NCBI GenBank assembly: GCA_052390495.1
Contig: JBQTGW010000014.1
Coordinates: 1 to 64,000 of the forward strand
Origin: GCA-003244245 sp052390495
GTDB taxonomy: Bacteria > Actinomycetota > Actinomycetes > Mycobacteriales > Pseudonocardiaceae
Length of the DNA stretch: 64,000 nt
Reading direction: 5' to 3'
Below, in pieces: positions 24,143 through 32,106 of the stretch; position 1 is the stretch's first letter, and each line of letters opens with the position of its first letter. Position numbers and translations under genes: made by a program. The notes under the pieces are model-generated. The model saw nothing but the letters and a program-made list of their open reading frames with translations, made no database searches and was not told the DNA's origin.

Positions 24143-24226
24143 CGACGCCCCGACACCGACGCCCCGACACCGACGCCCCGACACCGACGCCGAGCCACCG
24201 ACGCCGAGCCACCGACGCCGAGCCAC
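24143..24226. repeat. 14-bp x 6 non-coding tandem repeat
   Basis: Six contiguous 14-bp units start at 24143. Three read CGACGCCCCGACAC, followed by three of the variant CGACGCCGAGCCAC. The block structure, three identical then three identical, implies expansion of two neighbouring variants. The period is not a multiple of three, consistent with a non-coding location. It ends 18 bases before the first DnaA box. Confidence 0.95.
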
Positions 24227-24244
24227 ACGGTCTGGACCGCCCGT

Positions 24245-24272
24245 TTATCCACAACCGCCCCCGTTATCCACA
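24245..24272 (+). promoter_or_regulatory. two perfect DnaA boxes
   Basis: TTATCCACA occurs at 24245-24253 and again at 24264-24272, same orientation, 19 bases apart (start to start). It is the strongest DnaA-binding consensus. Perfect boxes are rare by chance in GC-rich DNA, and two in phase over about two helical turns suggest binding by DnaA, either to regulate the yraN-dprA operon or to titrate the protein. Confidence 0.65.
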
Positions 24273-24354
24273 GATCCGACCGAGCGCTGTGGACCGCGCC
24301 ACCGTGGACCGGCAGCCTCGTCTCGCAGATTGCCGAGGAAACGGAGAGATCGGG

Positions 24355-24729
24355 ATGACAATGGCGCAGGCAGCCGAGCACCGCAGTGCGCTGGGCAGAC
24401 GAGGCGAGGACCTGGCGGCGGACTACCTGACGGACCATGGTCTCGTCGTGCTCTCGCGCAACTGGCGTTGCCGGGACGGGGAGATCGACATCGTCGCCAC
24501 CGACGGCGACCGGCTCATCGTGTGCGAAGTCAAGACCCGGTCCAGCACCGGGTACGGCGAGCCCTCGGAAGGAGTGACCCCAGCCAAGGCGGCCCGGATC
24601 CGGCGGGTCACCGCCTCGTGGCTGCGGACCTACCGAGTGAATTGGTGCGAGATCCGGTTCGACGTGCTTGCGGTGCTGTGCCCGCAAGAAGGGCCTGTGA
24701 CCGTCGAACACTTGCGGGGTGCGTTCTGA
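24355..24729 (+). CDS. yraN: YraN family (UPF0102) endonuclease-fold protein
   Basis: A 124-residue protein of UPF0102, a restriction-endonuclease-like fold related to Holliday junction resolvases. Motifs are LGRRGEDLAADYLTDHGLVV (residues about 13-32), NWRCRDGEIDIVATDGDRLI with the catalytic GEIDI, and VCEVKTRSSTGYGEP with the E-x-K core. ATG 24355 follows GGAAACGGAGA. Its stop overlaps the yifB start (TGATG). The order yraN-yifB-dprA-xerC-rpsB is the same as in M. tuberculosis. The biochemical role is not established. Confidence 0.93.
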   Translation: MTMAQAAEHRSALGRRGEDLAADYLTDHGLVVLSRNWRCRDGEIDIVATDGDRLIVCEVKTRSSTGYGEPSEGVTPAKAARIRRVTASWLRTYRVNWCEIRFDVLAVLCPQEGPVTVEHLRGAF

Positions 24730-26240
24730 TGTCGCTAGCCAGTACGTGGGCAGTGGCCCTGCACGGAGTCGATGGAGTGCTGGTGGAGATCGAGGCCCAT
24801 ATCGGACCGGGTCTGCCGGGGCTGCAGATGGTCGGCCTGCCCGACACCGCGCTGTCCGAGGCCCGAGATCGGGTACGGGCCGCCGTGCTCAACTCGGGCG
24901 AGCGGTGGCCCCCGCGCCGGATGACCCTCGCGTTGTCGCCGGCGACCCTGCCTAAAGGCGGCAGCAGCTACGACCTCGCGCTGGCCTGTGCGCTGTTGGC
25001 CGCCGACGGCCGGATTCCGGCTGACCGGCTGCGCGGGACGGTGCTGATCGGGGAGCTGGCGCTGGACGGCCGGCTGCGGGCGGTGCGCGGGGTGCTTCCC
25101 GCCGTACTGGCAGCCCGCAGGGTAGGGATCCGGCAAGTAGTGGTGCCCGCGTCCTCGCTCGCCGAGGCCGCGCTGGTGGACGGCGTGCAGGTGTACGGCG
25201 CCTCCCGGCTCAAGGAGGTAGTCGGCTGGTTGCGGGAACCCGCGCTGCGGCTGGCGCGCCCGGGCCCGCAACCTCCGGCGCCATCGGTAGCGGTCCCAGA
25301 TCTGGCCGACGTGCTGGAGCAGGGCGACGCGCGGTGGGCGGTGGAGGTAGCGGCCGCGGGCGGTCATCATCTGCTCCTCACTGGACCTCCGGGAACCGGC
25401 AAGACCATGCTGGCCCAGCGGATGGTCGGGCTGCTACCCCGGCTCACCGACGCCGAGGCACTCGAGGTGACCGCGGTGCACTCGGTGGCCGGTCTGCTGA
25501 CGCCGGAGGCTCCGTTGATCACCGTGCCCCCGTTCGTCGCCCCGCATCACACCAGCTCGGTGGCCGCGCTGGTCGGGGGCGGCTCGGGACTCGCCAGACC
25601 AGGTGCGGTAAGCCGGGCGCACCGCGGCGTGCTGTTCCTCGACGAGGTCGCCGAGTTCGGACCACGTTCGCTGGAGGCATTGCGTACCCCGCTGGAGGAA
25701 GGCGAGGTCAGGTTGGCCCGCCGGGACGGAGCGGTCCGCTACCCGGCGCGCTGCCTGCTCGTCCTGGCGGCCAACCCGTGCCCCTGCGCTCCACCCAACG
25801 ATCGGGACTGCACCTGCGCCCCCGCGGCCCGCAGGCGGTACCTGGGCAGGCTGTCGGGTCCCCTGCTCGACCGGGTGGACCTGCGGGTGGCGATGCGCCC
25901 GGTGCGCGACATGGGCCAGGCGCAGACAGAGCCGGAAAGCACGGAAATCGTGCGTCAACGGGTGCTCCTGGCCCGTGAAGCCGCCCGGGCCCGATGGGCG
26001 GGCTCCGGCTGGAGCACCAATGCCGAAGTGCCCGGTCCGCTGCTGCGTCGGCGCTTCCGGCTGCCGAGAGCGGTGACCGAACCGATCGAGTCGGCTCTGT
26101 ACCGAGGCATGGTCACCGCCAGAGGAGCCGACCGGGCGTTGCGGTTGGCTTGGACGATTTCGGACCTCGCAGGACGAGACCGGCCGCTGGTCGAGGACGT
26201 CACGTCGGCGATGGGACTGCGGGACCGGAGGGCGGCGTGA
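24729..26240 (+). CDS. yifB: YifB family Mg-chelatase-like AAA ATPase
   Basis: A 503-residue ATPase with an N-terminal Lon-protease-S16-like domain (residues about 1-165: LPGLQMVGLPDTALSEARDR, LALSPATLPKGGSSYDLALA) followed by an AAA+ Mg-chelatase domain. It has Walker A GPPGTGKT at about 219-226, Walker B LFLDEVAEF near 300, and a Cys-rich insertion NPCPCAPPNDRDCTCAP near 345-361 that suggests a metal site. The C-terminal DUF-type helical lid is complete. The family includes ComM, a branch-migration helicase used in transformation, which fits its position directly before dprA (GTGA overlap). The TGATG overlap with yraN shows coupling. Confidence 0.93.
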   Translation: MSLASTWAVALHGVDGVLVEIEAHIGPGLPGLQMVGLPDTALSEARDRVRAAVLNSGERWPPRRMTLALSPATLPKGGSSYDLALACALLAADGRIPADRLRGTVLIGELALDGRLRAVRGVLPAVLAARRVGIRQVVVPASSLAEAALVDGVQVYGASRLKEVVGWLREPALRLARPGPQPPAPSVAVPDLADVLEQGDARWAVEVAAAGGHHLLLTGPPGTGKTMLAQRMVGLLPRLTDAEALEVTAVHSVAGLLTPEAPLITVPPFVAPHHTSSVAALVGGGSGLARPGAVSRAHRGVLFLDEVAEFGPRSLEALRTPLEEGEVRLARRDGAVRYPARCLLVLAANPCPCAPPNDRDCTCAPAARRRYLGRLSGPLLDRVDLRVAMRPVRDMGQAQTEPESTEIVRQRVLLAREAARARWAGSGWSTNAEVPGPLLRRRFRLPRAVTEPIESALYRGMVTARGADRALRLAWTISDLAGRDRPLVEDVTSAMGLRDRRAA

Positions 26241-27397
26241 CGCCGGGGGAGCGCGAGCTGCGGCAGGCCCGGGCTTACCTCAGCCGGGTCGCCGAGCCGC
26301 CCGCTCCCGCACTCGCCGAGCTGATCATCGAAGTCGGGCCGGTGCGAGCGGCCCAGTTGGTGACTACCGGGCAGGTATCCGACAGGGTGGCGGCCGAGAC
26401 CGGTGCCCGCCGGGCGGACCAGCGAGCCGAGGCCGACCTGTCCGCGATCGCCGCGCTGGGGGGCCGCTTAGTGGTTCCCGAGGACGACGAATGGCCTACC
26501 GAAGCGTTGACCTGTTTCACCACCCCGACCGCACAGGCCGACGAACGCTGGCGCGCACCGATAGGGCTGTGGGTGCGGGGCACCGCCCGCCTCGACGACC
26601 TCGACGACCGGGCTGTGGCGGTGGTCGGCGCCCGGGCCGCGACCAGCTATGGGGAGCACGTCGCTGCCGACTTCGGTTACGGACTCTCGGAGGCCGGCGC
26701 CGTAGTGGTCTCCGGCGCCGCATTCGGGATCGACGGCGCCGCGCACCGGGGCGCACTCGCCGCCCAGGGCCGCACTGTCGCAGTGCAGGCATGTGGGTTG
26801 GACCGAGCCTATCCCGCTGGGCACCAGCGCCTGCTGAACCAGGGCGCGGAGCGCGGGGCAGTAGTTAGCGAGTATCCGCCGGGTGTGCGGCCTGCGCGCT
26901 ATCGCTTCCTGGTCCGTAATCGCCTGATCGCCGCGTTCACGGTGGGCACAGTTGTGGTCGAAGCCGGTGTGCGTAGCGGCGCCCGGCGCACTGCGACGGC
27001 AGCAGCAGCGCTGGGTCGGATCGTGATGGCGGTGCCAGGGCCGATCACCTCGGCGCTGTCGGTCGGTTGCCATCTGCTGGTGCGTGATGAGCAGGCCGTG
27101 CTGGTCACCCGGGTGGCGGAGGTCCTCGAAGCGGTCGGGCCGATCGGAACAGATCTCGCACCGACATTGAGCACTCCCGCTCGCCCCACTGACGGGTTGA
27201 GTTCCGAGCTGCTCGCGGTGTACGAGGCGTTGCCCACGCGCGCTCCGCGGCATCCCGAACAGCTGACTCGAGACTCCGGAGTGCCCCTGAATCGAGTGCG
27301 GTCAGCGCTGCCGTTACTGGAACTGCAGGGATTGGTCGCGTGTGGGGTGACCGGCTGGTACCGACTGAACCCGGGGCATGGGCGTGGCGGTCCTTGA
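26237..27397 (+). CDS. dprA: DNA-processing protein DprA
   Basis: A 386-residue DprA/Smf protein. It binds incoming single-stranded DNA and loads RecA in natural transformation; in actinobacteria its role is little studied. The Rossmann core has AVAVVGARAATSYGEHVAAD, VVSGAAFGIDGAAHRGALAA, VQACGLDRAYPAGHQRLLNQ and SEYPPGVRPARYRFLVRNRL. The later NRLIAAF/VVEAGVRSGARRTAT segment and a C-terminal winged-helix (LTRDSGVPLNRVRSALPLLE) are present. The GTG at 26237 overlaps the yifB stop by 4 bases. xerC follows after 32 bases. Confidence 0.93.
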   Translation: MTPGERELRQARAYLSRVAEPPAPALAELIIEVGPVRAAQLVTTGQVSDRVAAETGARRADQRAEADLSAIAALGGRLVVPEDDEWPTEALTCFTTPTAQADERWRAPIGLWVRGTARLDDLDDRAVAVVGARAATSYGEHVAADFGYGLSEAGAVVVSGAAFGIDGAAHRGALAAQGRTVAVQACGLDRAYPAGHQRLLNQGAERGAVVSEYPPGVRPARYRFLVRNRLIAAFTVGTVVVEAGVRSGARRTATAAAALGRIVMAVPGPITSALSVGCHLLVRDEQAVLVTRVAEVLEAVGPIGTDLAPTLSTPARPTDGLSSELLAVYEALPTRAPRHPEQLTRDSGVPLNRVRSALPLLELQGLVACGVTGWYRLNPGHGRGGP

Positions 27398-27429
27398 CCT
27401 GGTCCGGTGGGTAGCGCAGCGTCCTGTGG

Positions 27430-28371
27430 GTGAGCGATGAGCCACCACCGAGAGAGGCGCTGCCAGCTGACCTCCTGGTCCACCGGGAGCGCTTCGCTGC
27501 TCATCTGCGATCCGTGCGCGGCCTGTCTCCGCACACTGTGCGGGCCTACCACGGCGATGTCAGCGCATTGTTGAGGTACCTGGCCCATTCGGGTTGCGAC
27601 GACCTCGCTAGGTTGGACCTCACGCTGCTGCGGGGCTGGCTGAGTGCCCAGCACAGTCACGGGTGCAGTCGCAGCACACTGGCGCGGCGCACCGCTGCCG
27701 CTCGCGCCTTCACTACGTGGGCCACCAAGGCTGGTTTGCTAGCCAGCGATGTGGGCTCGCGGTTGGTGGCGCCGAGGCCGCAACGAGCCTTGCCCGCGGT
27801 GCTGCATTCGGCAGAGGTCGCCGCGGCACTTCGGGCGGCGGAGCAAGGCGCGGCCGAAGGTAATCCGATTACTCTGCGTGACCATGCGATGGTGGAACTG
27901 TTGTATGCGACCGGCATCCGTGTCGCCGAATTGTGTGGACTTGACCTGGACGATGTCGACGAGAACCGGCGCCTGGTCCGGGTACTCGGCAAGGGCTCAA
28001 AAGAACGAGCAGTGCCTTACGGCGTACCCGCCGAGCGGGCCCTTCTCCGCTGGCTCTCCGATGGCCGACACTGCCTCGTACACCCTACTTCACCAGCTGC
28101 TTTGTTCCTCGGGGTGCGCGGAGGACGGCTGGATCAGCGGATCGTCCGAACTGTCGTTCACGAGGTCGTCGCAGCGGTGCCCGGCGCCGCGGACATCGGC
28201 CCACACGGGTTGCGGCACAGTGCGGCGACACACCTGCTGGAAGGAGGAGCAGACCTTCGCACGGTCCAGGAGCTGCTCGGTCACGCTACGCTCGCAACCA
28301 CTCAGCTCTATACGCACGTGACCGTCGAGAGGTTAAAGGCAATCCATGATCGGAGCCACCCCCGTTCCTGA
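27430..28371 (+). CDS. xerC: tyrosine recombinase XerC
   Basis: A 313-residue Xer-type site-specific recombinase that resolves chromosome dimers at dif. The SAM-like core-binding domain (residues about 15-100: VRGLSPHTVRAYHGDVSALL) precedes the catalytic domain with Arg163 (GIRVAEL), Lys near 191 (GKGSKERAVPYG), His259 and Arg262 (HGLRHS), His285 and nucleophile Tyr294 (QLYTHV). All six catalytic residues are present. The start is a GTG, and the gene end overlaps the whiG start by 26 bases. The length and position next to the rpsB cluster match XerC rather than phage integrases. Confidence 0.93.
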   Translation: MSDEPPPREALPADLLVHRERFAAHLRSVRGLSPHTVRAYHGDVSALLRYLAHSGCDDLARLDLTLLRGWLSAQHSHGCSRSTLARRTAAARAFTTWATKAGLLASDVGSRLVAPRPQRALPAVLHSAEVAAALRAAEQGAAEGNPITLRDHAMVELLYATGIRVAELCGLDLDDVDENRRLVRVLGKGSKERAVPYGVPAERALLRWLSDGRHCLVHPTSPAALFLGVRGGRLDQRIVRTVVHEVVAAVPGAADIGPHGLRHSAATHLLEGGADLRTVQELLGHATLATTQLYTHVTVERLKAIHDRSHPRS

Positions 28372-29233
28372 GCCTTCCGGGGGTCGCGTCACTCTTGCTG
28401 CTATCCCGTCCAAAGGTCCTGGATCTCCAGGCGGGCTTCCGGAAGCCAGGGATCCGGAAGCCAGGGGCGATGAGGTCGAAGCCGGCATCGTCGCCCTGTG
28501 GCGGGCCTACGGGCAAGATCGCGACGCCGCGCTGAGGGATCGACTGGTCCTGCACTACGCGCCTCTGGTGAAGTACGTGGCCGGGCGGGTCGGCACCGGA
28601 CTGCCTGCCCACGTCGACGTCGCCGACCTGGTCCAGTCAGGTGTCTTCGGCTTGGTCGATGCCATCGAGCGCTTCGAGCAAGAGCGCGGTCTGAAGTTCG
28701 AGACGTACGCGATGCAGCGGATCCGAGGAGCCATCCTCGATGAGCTGCGCGCCCAGGACTGGGTACCCCGCTCAGTCCGGACCCGCGCGCGCGAAGTGGA
28801 ACGGGCGCTGGAGCGCCTGGAGGGGCGGCTGCAACGCTCCGCCACCGATGCCGAGGTAGCCCAGGAGCTTGGCATCGCCCTGTCCGACCTGCGAGACGTC
28901 TATGCCCAGCTACAGCTGACCAGTGTGGTTGCGCTGGACGAGCTGGTCGCGGTCGGGCGTGGCGGCACCTCGCTCGCCGAGACAATTCCCGATGACAAGG
29001 TGGCCGAACCAGGTGCGGTCCTCGACTCGGCCGAGAGTAGGCGCTTGCTCGCCCAGGCGGTCTCGCAGCTCACCGATCGGGACCGCGTCGTGGTCACCCT
29101 CTACTACTTCGAGAACCTCACCCTTGCTGAAATCGGCCGGGTGCTAGGCGTGACCGAGTCACGGGTGTGCCAGCTGCATACTCGGGCGGTCCTGCGATTG
29201 CGGAGCAAGATGCTAGAGGCCACCGCGGGCTGA
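28346..29233 (+). CDS. whiG: RNA polymerase sigma factor, WhiG/FliA type
   Basis: A 295-residue group 3 sigma factor. Region 2 has VLHYAPLVKYVAGRVGTGLP, DLVQSGVFGLVDAIERFEQE and FETYAMQRIRGAILDELRAQ-DWVPRS. Region 3 is ERALERLEGRLQRSATDAEV, and region 4 is LTDRDRVVVTLYYFENLTLA with GVTESRVCQLHTRAV. In Streptomyces WhiG starts sporulation of aerial hyphae and is opposed by an anti-sigma RsiG. The same gene lies before rpsB there. Its presence supports a sporulating or mycelial organism. The N-terminal 40 residues are disordered and contain a short duplication (EARDP-EARG) from a 15-bp repeat at 28441. The start codon lies inside xerC. Confidence 0.93.
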   Translation: MIGATPVPEPSGGRVTLAAIPSKGPGSPGGLPEARDPEARGDEVEAGIVALWRAYGQDRDAALRDRLVLHYAPLVKYVAGRVGTGLPAHVDVADLVQSGVFGLVDAIERFEQERGLKFETYAMQRIRGAILDELRAQDWVPRSVRTRAREVERALERLEGRLQRSATDAEVAQELGIALSDLRDVYAQLQLTSVVALDELVAVGRGGTSLAETIPDDKVAEPGAVLDSAESRRLLAQAVSQLTDRDRVVVTLYYFENLTLAEIGRVLGVTESRVCQLHTRAVLRLRSKMLEATAG

Positions 29234-29244
29234 GCCGGTCTGCC

Positions 29245-29868
29245 TCAGCCACCGGTGGAGATGCCCTCCCAGGGCAGCAGGCGCACGCGGCCCAGCCCGA
29301 GCAGGCGGAGCGGATCCAGGTAGTCCGCCCCCCGCCGGGCACCCCAATGCAGGCAGGCCACCGCCGCACAGTCAGGGTGCCCGGGCGCAAGCGTGCCGAT
29401 CTGCTGCCCCCTGGCCACCAGGTCCCCAGCCGCCACGGTGGGCGAGACCGGCTCATAGGTTGTGCGCAACCCGCCGGGGTGATCGACTGATACCACCCCG
29501 CGGCCAGCCACCTGACCGGCGAACACCACCGTGCCCGCACCCGCGGCGAGCACTGGAGTTCCGTTCACGCCAGCCAGATCCACTCCACGATGCCCTGGTC
29601 CGAAGTCGTGCGCCGGTGCCTGGAACGCCCTGACCACCGCTGGGGAACCGGGTAGCGGCCAGCCGAATTTCGTGGCGGACCCCGACAGCTCATGGCCAGG
29701 ATCATCCGATCCCCCCTGACCTCGGACGGCCGAGAACGCGGCACTCGGTCCTCGGAAGACTGAGGACGTGGCACTCGGTGCAGCGGCCAATCCTCCGAAG
29801 GGCAGCGCCGCAGCCGGTTCACCGGCGAGCAGCGTCGCGAGCACGGTGCACATCAAGATCAGCGACAT
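29245..29868 (-). CDS. M23 family metallopeptidase, secreted
   Basis: A 207-residue exported LytM-fold protein. A signal peptide (MSLILMCTVLATLLAGEPAA) is followed by an Ala/Ser-rich spacer and the M23 domain: KFGWPLPGSPAVVRAFQAP, FGPGHRGVDLAGVNGTPVLA with zinc ligands HxxxD, and AVACLHWGARRGADYLDPL. In the last motif the first His of the classical HxH is Cys, leaving Cys-Leu-His; this variant recurs in actinobacterial relatives. It may hydrolyse peptidoglycan cross-links or act as a non-catalytic regulator. The ATG at 29868 is chosen at the signal peptide; its ribosome site is weak. It is convergent with whiG and divergent from rpsB, as in M. tuberculosis. Confidence 0.88.
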   Translation of the reverse strand: MSLILMCTVLATLLAGEPAAALPFGGLAAAPSATSSVFRGPSAAFSAVRGQGGSDDPGHELSGSATKFGWPLPGSPAVVRAFQAPAHDFGPGHRGVDLAGVNGTPVLAAGAGTVVFAGQVAGRGVVSVDHPGGLRTTYEPVSPTVAAGDLVARGQQIGTLAPGHPDCAAVACLHWGARRGADYLDPLRLLGLGRVRLLPWEGISTGG

Positions 29869-30239
29869 ACCGAGAATCGTGCCCGAGCCAACTCGACCTA
29901 CCCAGCAAAAATGGTCGAGGCTGTGGATGGCGGGGGTAAGTGTGGACAACTGAGGATGACGCGCCCACCTGAACTGGGCGGTGTCCGACGCAGGCGTACG
30001 ATACTTACAGCGGCCCGTGGGTACGGGTCGACTTCGCGCGCCAGCGTTCGTCTCTCCGGGGCTACGGCTTCTTGGGGGCCACGGCGCCCGGCGGTCCTCG
30101 CTGCGGTCTCCTGGCCGCACGAGGTCCGGTCGCCGGGCTGGCGCCAGGGCGGTGGTCCGACCCGGCCTGCCGCGACAACCGCATCAGCGCGCTGGCTTCA
30201 CCAGCCGACGCGCCCGACACATTGAGGTGTGCACCGGCC
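29869..30239. other. 371-bp rpsB leader / divergent promoter region
   Basis: This gene-free stretch separates the divergent M23 peptidase and rpsB. TACGAT at 29998-30003 is a plausible -10, giving an rpsB transcript with an unusually long leader of over 200 bases. The leader is GC-rich with several possible hairpins (for example within 30075-30130), consistent with autoregulation by ribosomal protein S2 as in other bacteria, but no conserved S2 motif can be assigned by eye. Confidence 0.5.
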
Positions 30240-31097
30240 ATGGCCGTCGTCACCATGAGGAATCTGCTCGATTCTGGCGTGCATTTCGGGCACCAGACCC
30301 GCCGCTGGAACCCGAAGATGAAACGTTACATCTTCACTGAGCGTAATGGCATCTACATCATCGACCTGCAGCAGACGCTGACCTACATCGACCGGGCTTA
30401 CGAGTTCATCAAGCAAACCGTGGCCCACGGCGGTTCGATCCTGTTCATCGGCACGAAGAAGCAGGCTCAGGAAGCGATCTCGCACCACGCGAAGCGCGTG
30501 GGTATGCCCTATGTGAACCATCGCTGGCTGGGCGGCATGCTCACGAACTTCTCCACCGTGCACAAGCGCCTTCAGCGCCTGAAGGAACTCGAATCCATGG
30601 AGCAGACCGGCGGGTTCGTCGGCCTGACCAAGAAGGAGATCCTGATGCGCACCAGGGAAAAGGACAAGCTGGAACGAACCCTCGGCGGCATCCGGGATAT
30701 GCAGCGTGTGCCCAGCGCAGTGTGGGTGGTGGACACCAAGAAAGAGCAGATCGCCGTCGGTGAGGCGCGCAAGCTGGGCATCCCGGTGGTCGCAATCCTG
30801 GACACCAACTGCGACCCCGACGAGGTTGACTATCCGATCCCGGGCAACGACGACGCGATTCGCTCAGCAGCGTTGCTCACCCGGGTCGTTGCCGACGCCG
30901 CAGCCGCTGGATTGATGTCGAGGTCCGGGCGCTCGGGCGGAGCCGACGGCACGGACAAGCCCGAGGCCGGGGCCAGCGAACCGCTGGCCGAATGGGAGCA
31001 GGAATTGCTGGCTTCCGGCGGCCAGTCCGAGCAGGACGGCGGGCTGCGCCAGGCAGAACCGGTGGCCGCCGCCAACAATGGCGTGCCGCAGTCCTGA
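30240..31097 (+). CDS. rpsB: 30S ribosomal protein S2
   Basis: A 285-residue S2 protein: AVVTMRNLLDSGVHFGHQTR, RWNPKMKRYIFTERNGIYII, the family block VNHRWLGGMLTNFSTV, and GIRDMQRVPSAVWVVDTKKE with AILDTNCDPDEVDYPIPGND. The acidic, Ser/Gly-rich C-terminal extension (about residues 225-285) is typical of actinobacteria. ATG 30240 is placed by alignment to the family start and GAGGTG upstream. It is first in the rpsB-tsf-pyrH-frr-cdsA order. Confidence 0.97.
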   Translation: MAVVTMRNLLDSGVHFGHQTRRWNPKMKRYIFTERNGIYIIDLQQTLTYIDRAYEFIKQTVAHGGSILFIGTKKQAQEAISHHAKRVGMPYVNHRWLGGMLTNFSTVHKRLQRLKELESMEQTGGFVGLTKKEILMRTREKDKLERTLGGIRDMQRVPSAVWVVDTKKEQIAVGEARKLGIPVVAILDTNCDPDEVDYPIPGNDDAIRSAALLTRVVADAAAAGLMSRSGRSGGADGTDKPEAGASEPLAEWEQELLASGGQSEQDGGLRQAEPVAAANNGVPQS

Positions 31098-31116
31098 GCG
31101 AGCTCCGACCGGTTTG

Positions 31117-31132
31117 ATATCGTCGACGATAT
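31117..31132. promoter_or_regulatory. 16-bp perfect palindrome between rpsB and tsf
   Basis: ATATCGTCGACGATAT is a perfect palindrome lying 19 bases after the rpsB stop and 114 bases before the tsf start, extended by TTG and TGA on its flanks. It is AT-richer than its surroundings. It could be an operator for a tsf-pyrH promoter; as a stem it would leave no loop, so it is a poor terminator. Confidence 0.4.
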
Positions 31133-31246
31133 GACCGAAGGGCGAGTGCGGGTGGGTCGGCCTGGTCTTCCCGCACCGTCTCAGGCCGCTACGCAGATCC
31201 CGTGAAAAACTATTGACGCGACAACAATGAGGACGGAAAAGGCACG

Positions 31247-32062
31247 ATGGCGAACTATTCCGCCGCCGAGGTCAAGCGACTCCGGGACCTGACCGGGGCT
31301 GGGATGATGGACTGTAAAAAATCCCTGGAGGAGTCTGGAGGTAACTTCGACCAGGCAGTCGAATTCCTCCGCATCAAGGGCGCCAAGGACGTCGGCAAGC
31401 GAACTGAGCGGACCACGGCCAACGGGCTGGTCGCCGCAGAGCACGGCGTGATGATCGAACTTAACTGCGAGACCGACTTCGTGGCCAAAGGGACCGACTT
31501 CCAGGAGCTTACGGGCAAGATCGTCGCCGTAGCGAACCGAATCCGGCCCGCCGATGCGGAAACGCTCGCTCAGGCCGAGTTGGACGGCGGCACGGTGGCC
31601 GATGCGGTGCAAGCCGTCTCAGCGAAGATCGGCGAGAAACTGCAGCTGCGACGGGTGGTGTCCTTTGACGGTGAGGTGGCCACCTACCTGCACCGTCGCG
31701 CCTCCGATCTGCCACCAGCGGTCGGCGTGCTGGTCGAGTACCAGGGTGACGCGCCCGACACCGCTCGCGCAGTCGCGATGCAGGTGGCTGCCATGCGGCC
31801 GCGTTACGTCACGCGAGACGAGGTGCCTGACGAGGTTGTGGCCCACGAGCGGCACATCGCCGAGGAGACGGCCCGCGAGGAGGGCAAGCCGGAACAGGCT
31901 CTGCCGAAGATCATCGAAGGTCGCCTTAATGGCTTCTTCAAAGACACCGTGCTCTTGGAGCAGGCTTCTGTGCAGGACTCCAAGAAGACCGTCCAGGCGG
32001 TCCTGAAGGAAGCCGGGGTGACCGTACTGCGGTTCGCTCGCTTCGAGGTCGGCCAGGCCTGA
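31247..32062 (+). CDS. tsf: elongation factor Ts
   Basis: A 271-residue EF-Ts, the GDP-GTP exchange factor of EF-Tu. The N-terminal UBA-like domain reads YSAAEVKRLRDLTGAGMMDC and KKSLEESGGNFDQAVEFLR, followed by the signature ELNCETDFVAKGTDF and the C-terminal core EGRLNGFFKDTVLLEQ. ATG 31247 follows GGAAAAGG. A 149-base gap with a palindrome separates it from rpsB, and 44 bases separate it from pyrH. Conserved essential gene with nothing unusual. Confidence 0.97.
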   Translation: MANYSAAEVKRLRDLTGAGMMDCKKSLEESGGNFDQAVEFLRIKGAKDVGKRTERTTANGLVAAEHGVMIELNCETDFVAKGTDFQELTGKIVAVANRIRPADAETLAQAELDGGTVADAVQAVSAKIGEKLQLRRVVSFDGEVATYLHRRASDLPPAVGVLVEYQGDAPDTARAVAMQVAAMRPRYVTRDEVPDEVVAHERHIAEETAREEGKPEQALPKIIEGRLNGFFKDTVLLEQASVQDSKKTVQAVLKEAGVTVLRFARFEVGQA

Positions 32063-32106
32063 GATCAACTCCAGGACACGGGCTGGGAGTACCGGGAGGA
32101 CTCCAG

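Larger units (their letters stand above)
23884..24354. other. 471-bp gene-free stretch upstream of yraN
   Basis: The sequence lies between the divergent starts of the secreted cupin gene and yraN. It contains the 6 x 14-bp tandem array (24143-24226) and two perfect DnaA boxes (24245-24253 and 24264-24272), both listed separately. Several open frames cross it, but the 14-bp period breaks codon logic and none has a ribosome site. It probably holds the promoter for the yraN-yifB-dprA operon; I cannot place the -35/-10 hexamers with confidence. Confidence 0.7.

Noticed and set aside
24143..24226. CRISPR array
   Set aside because: Units are 14 bp with no spacers, so this is a direct tandem repeat.
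23946..24728. Long upstream extension of yifB reading through the 14-bp array
   Set aside because: The extension is Arg/Pro-rich translation of the non-coding array and of yraN in another frame; the TGATG overlap at 24727-24731 gives the conserved YifB start.
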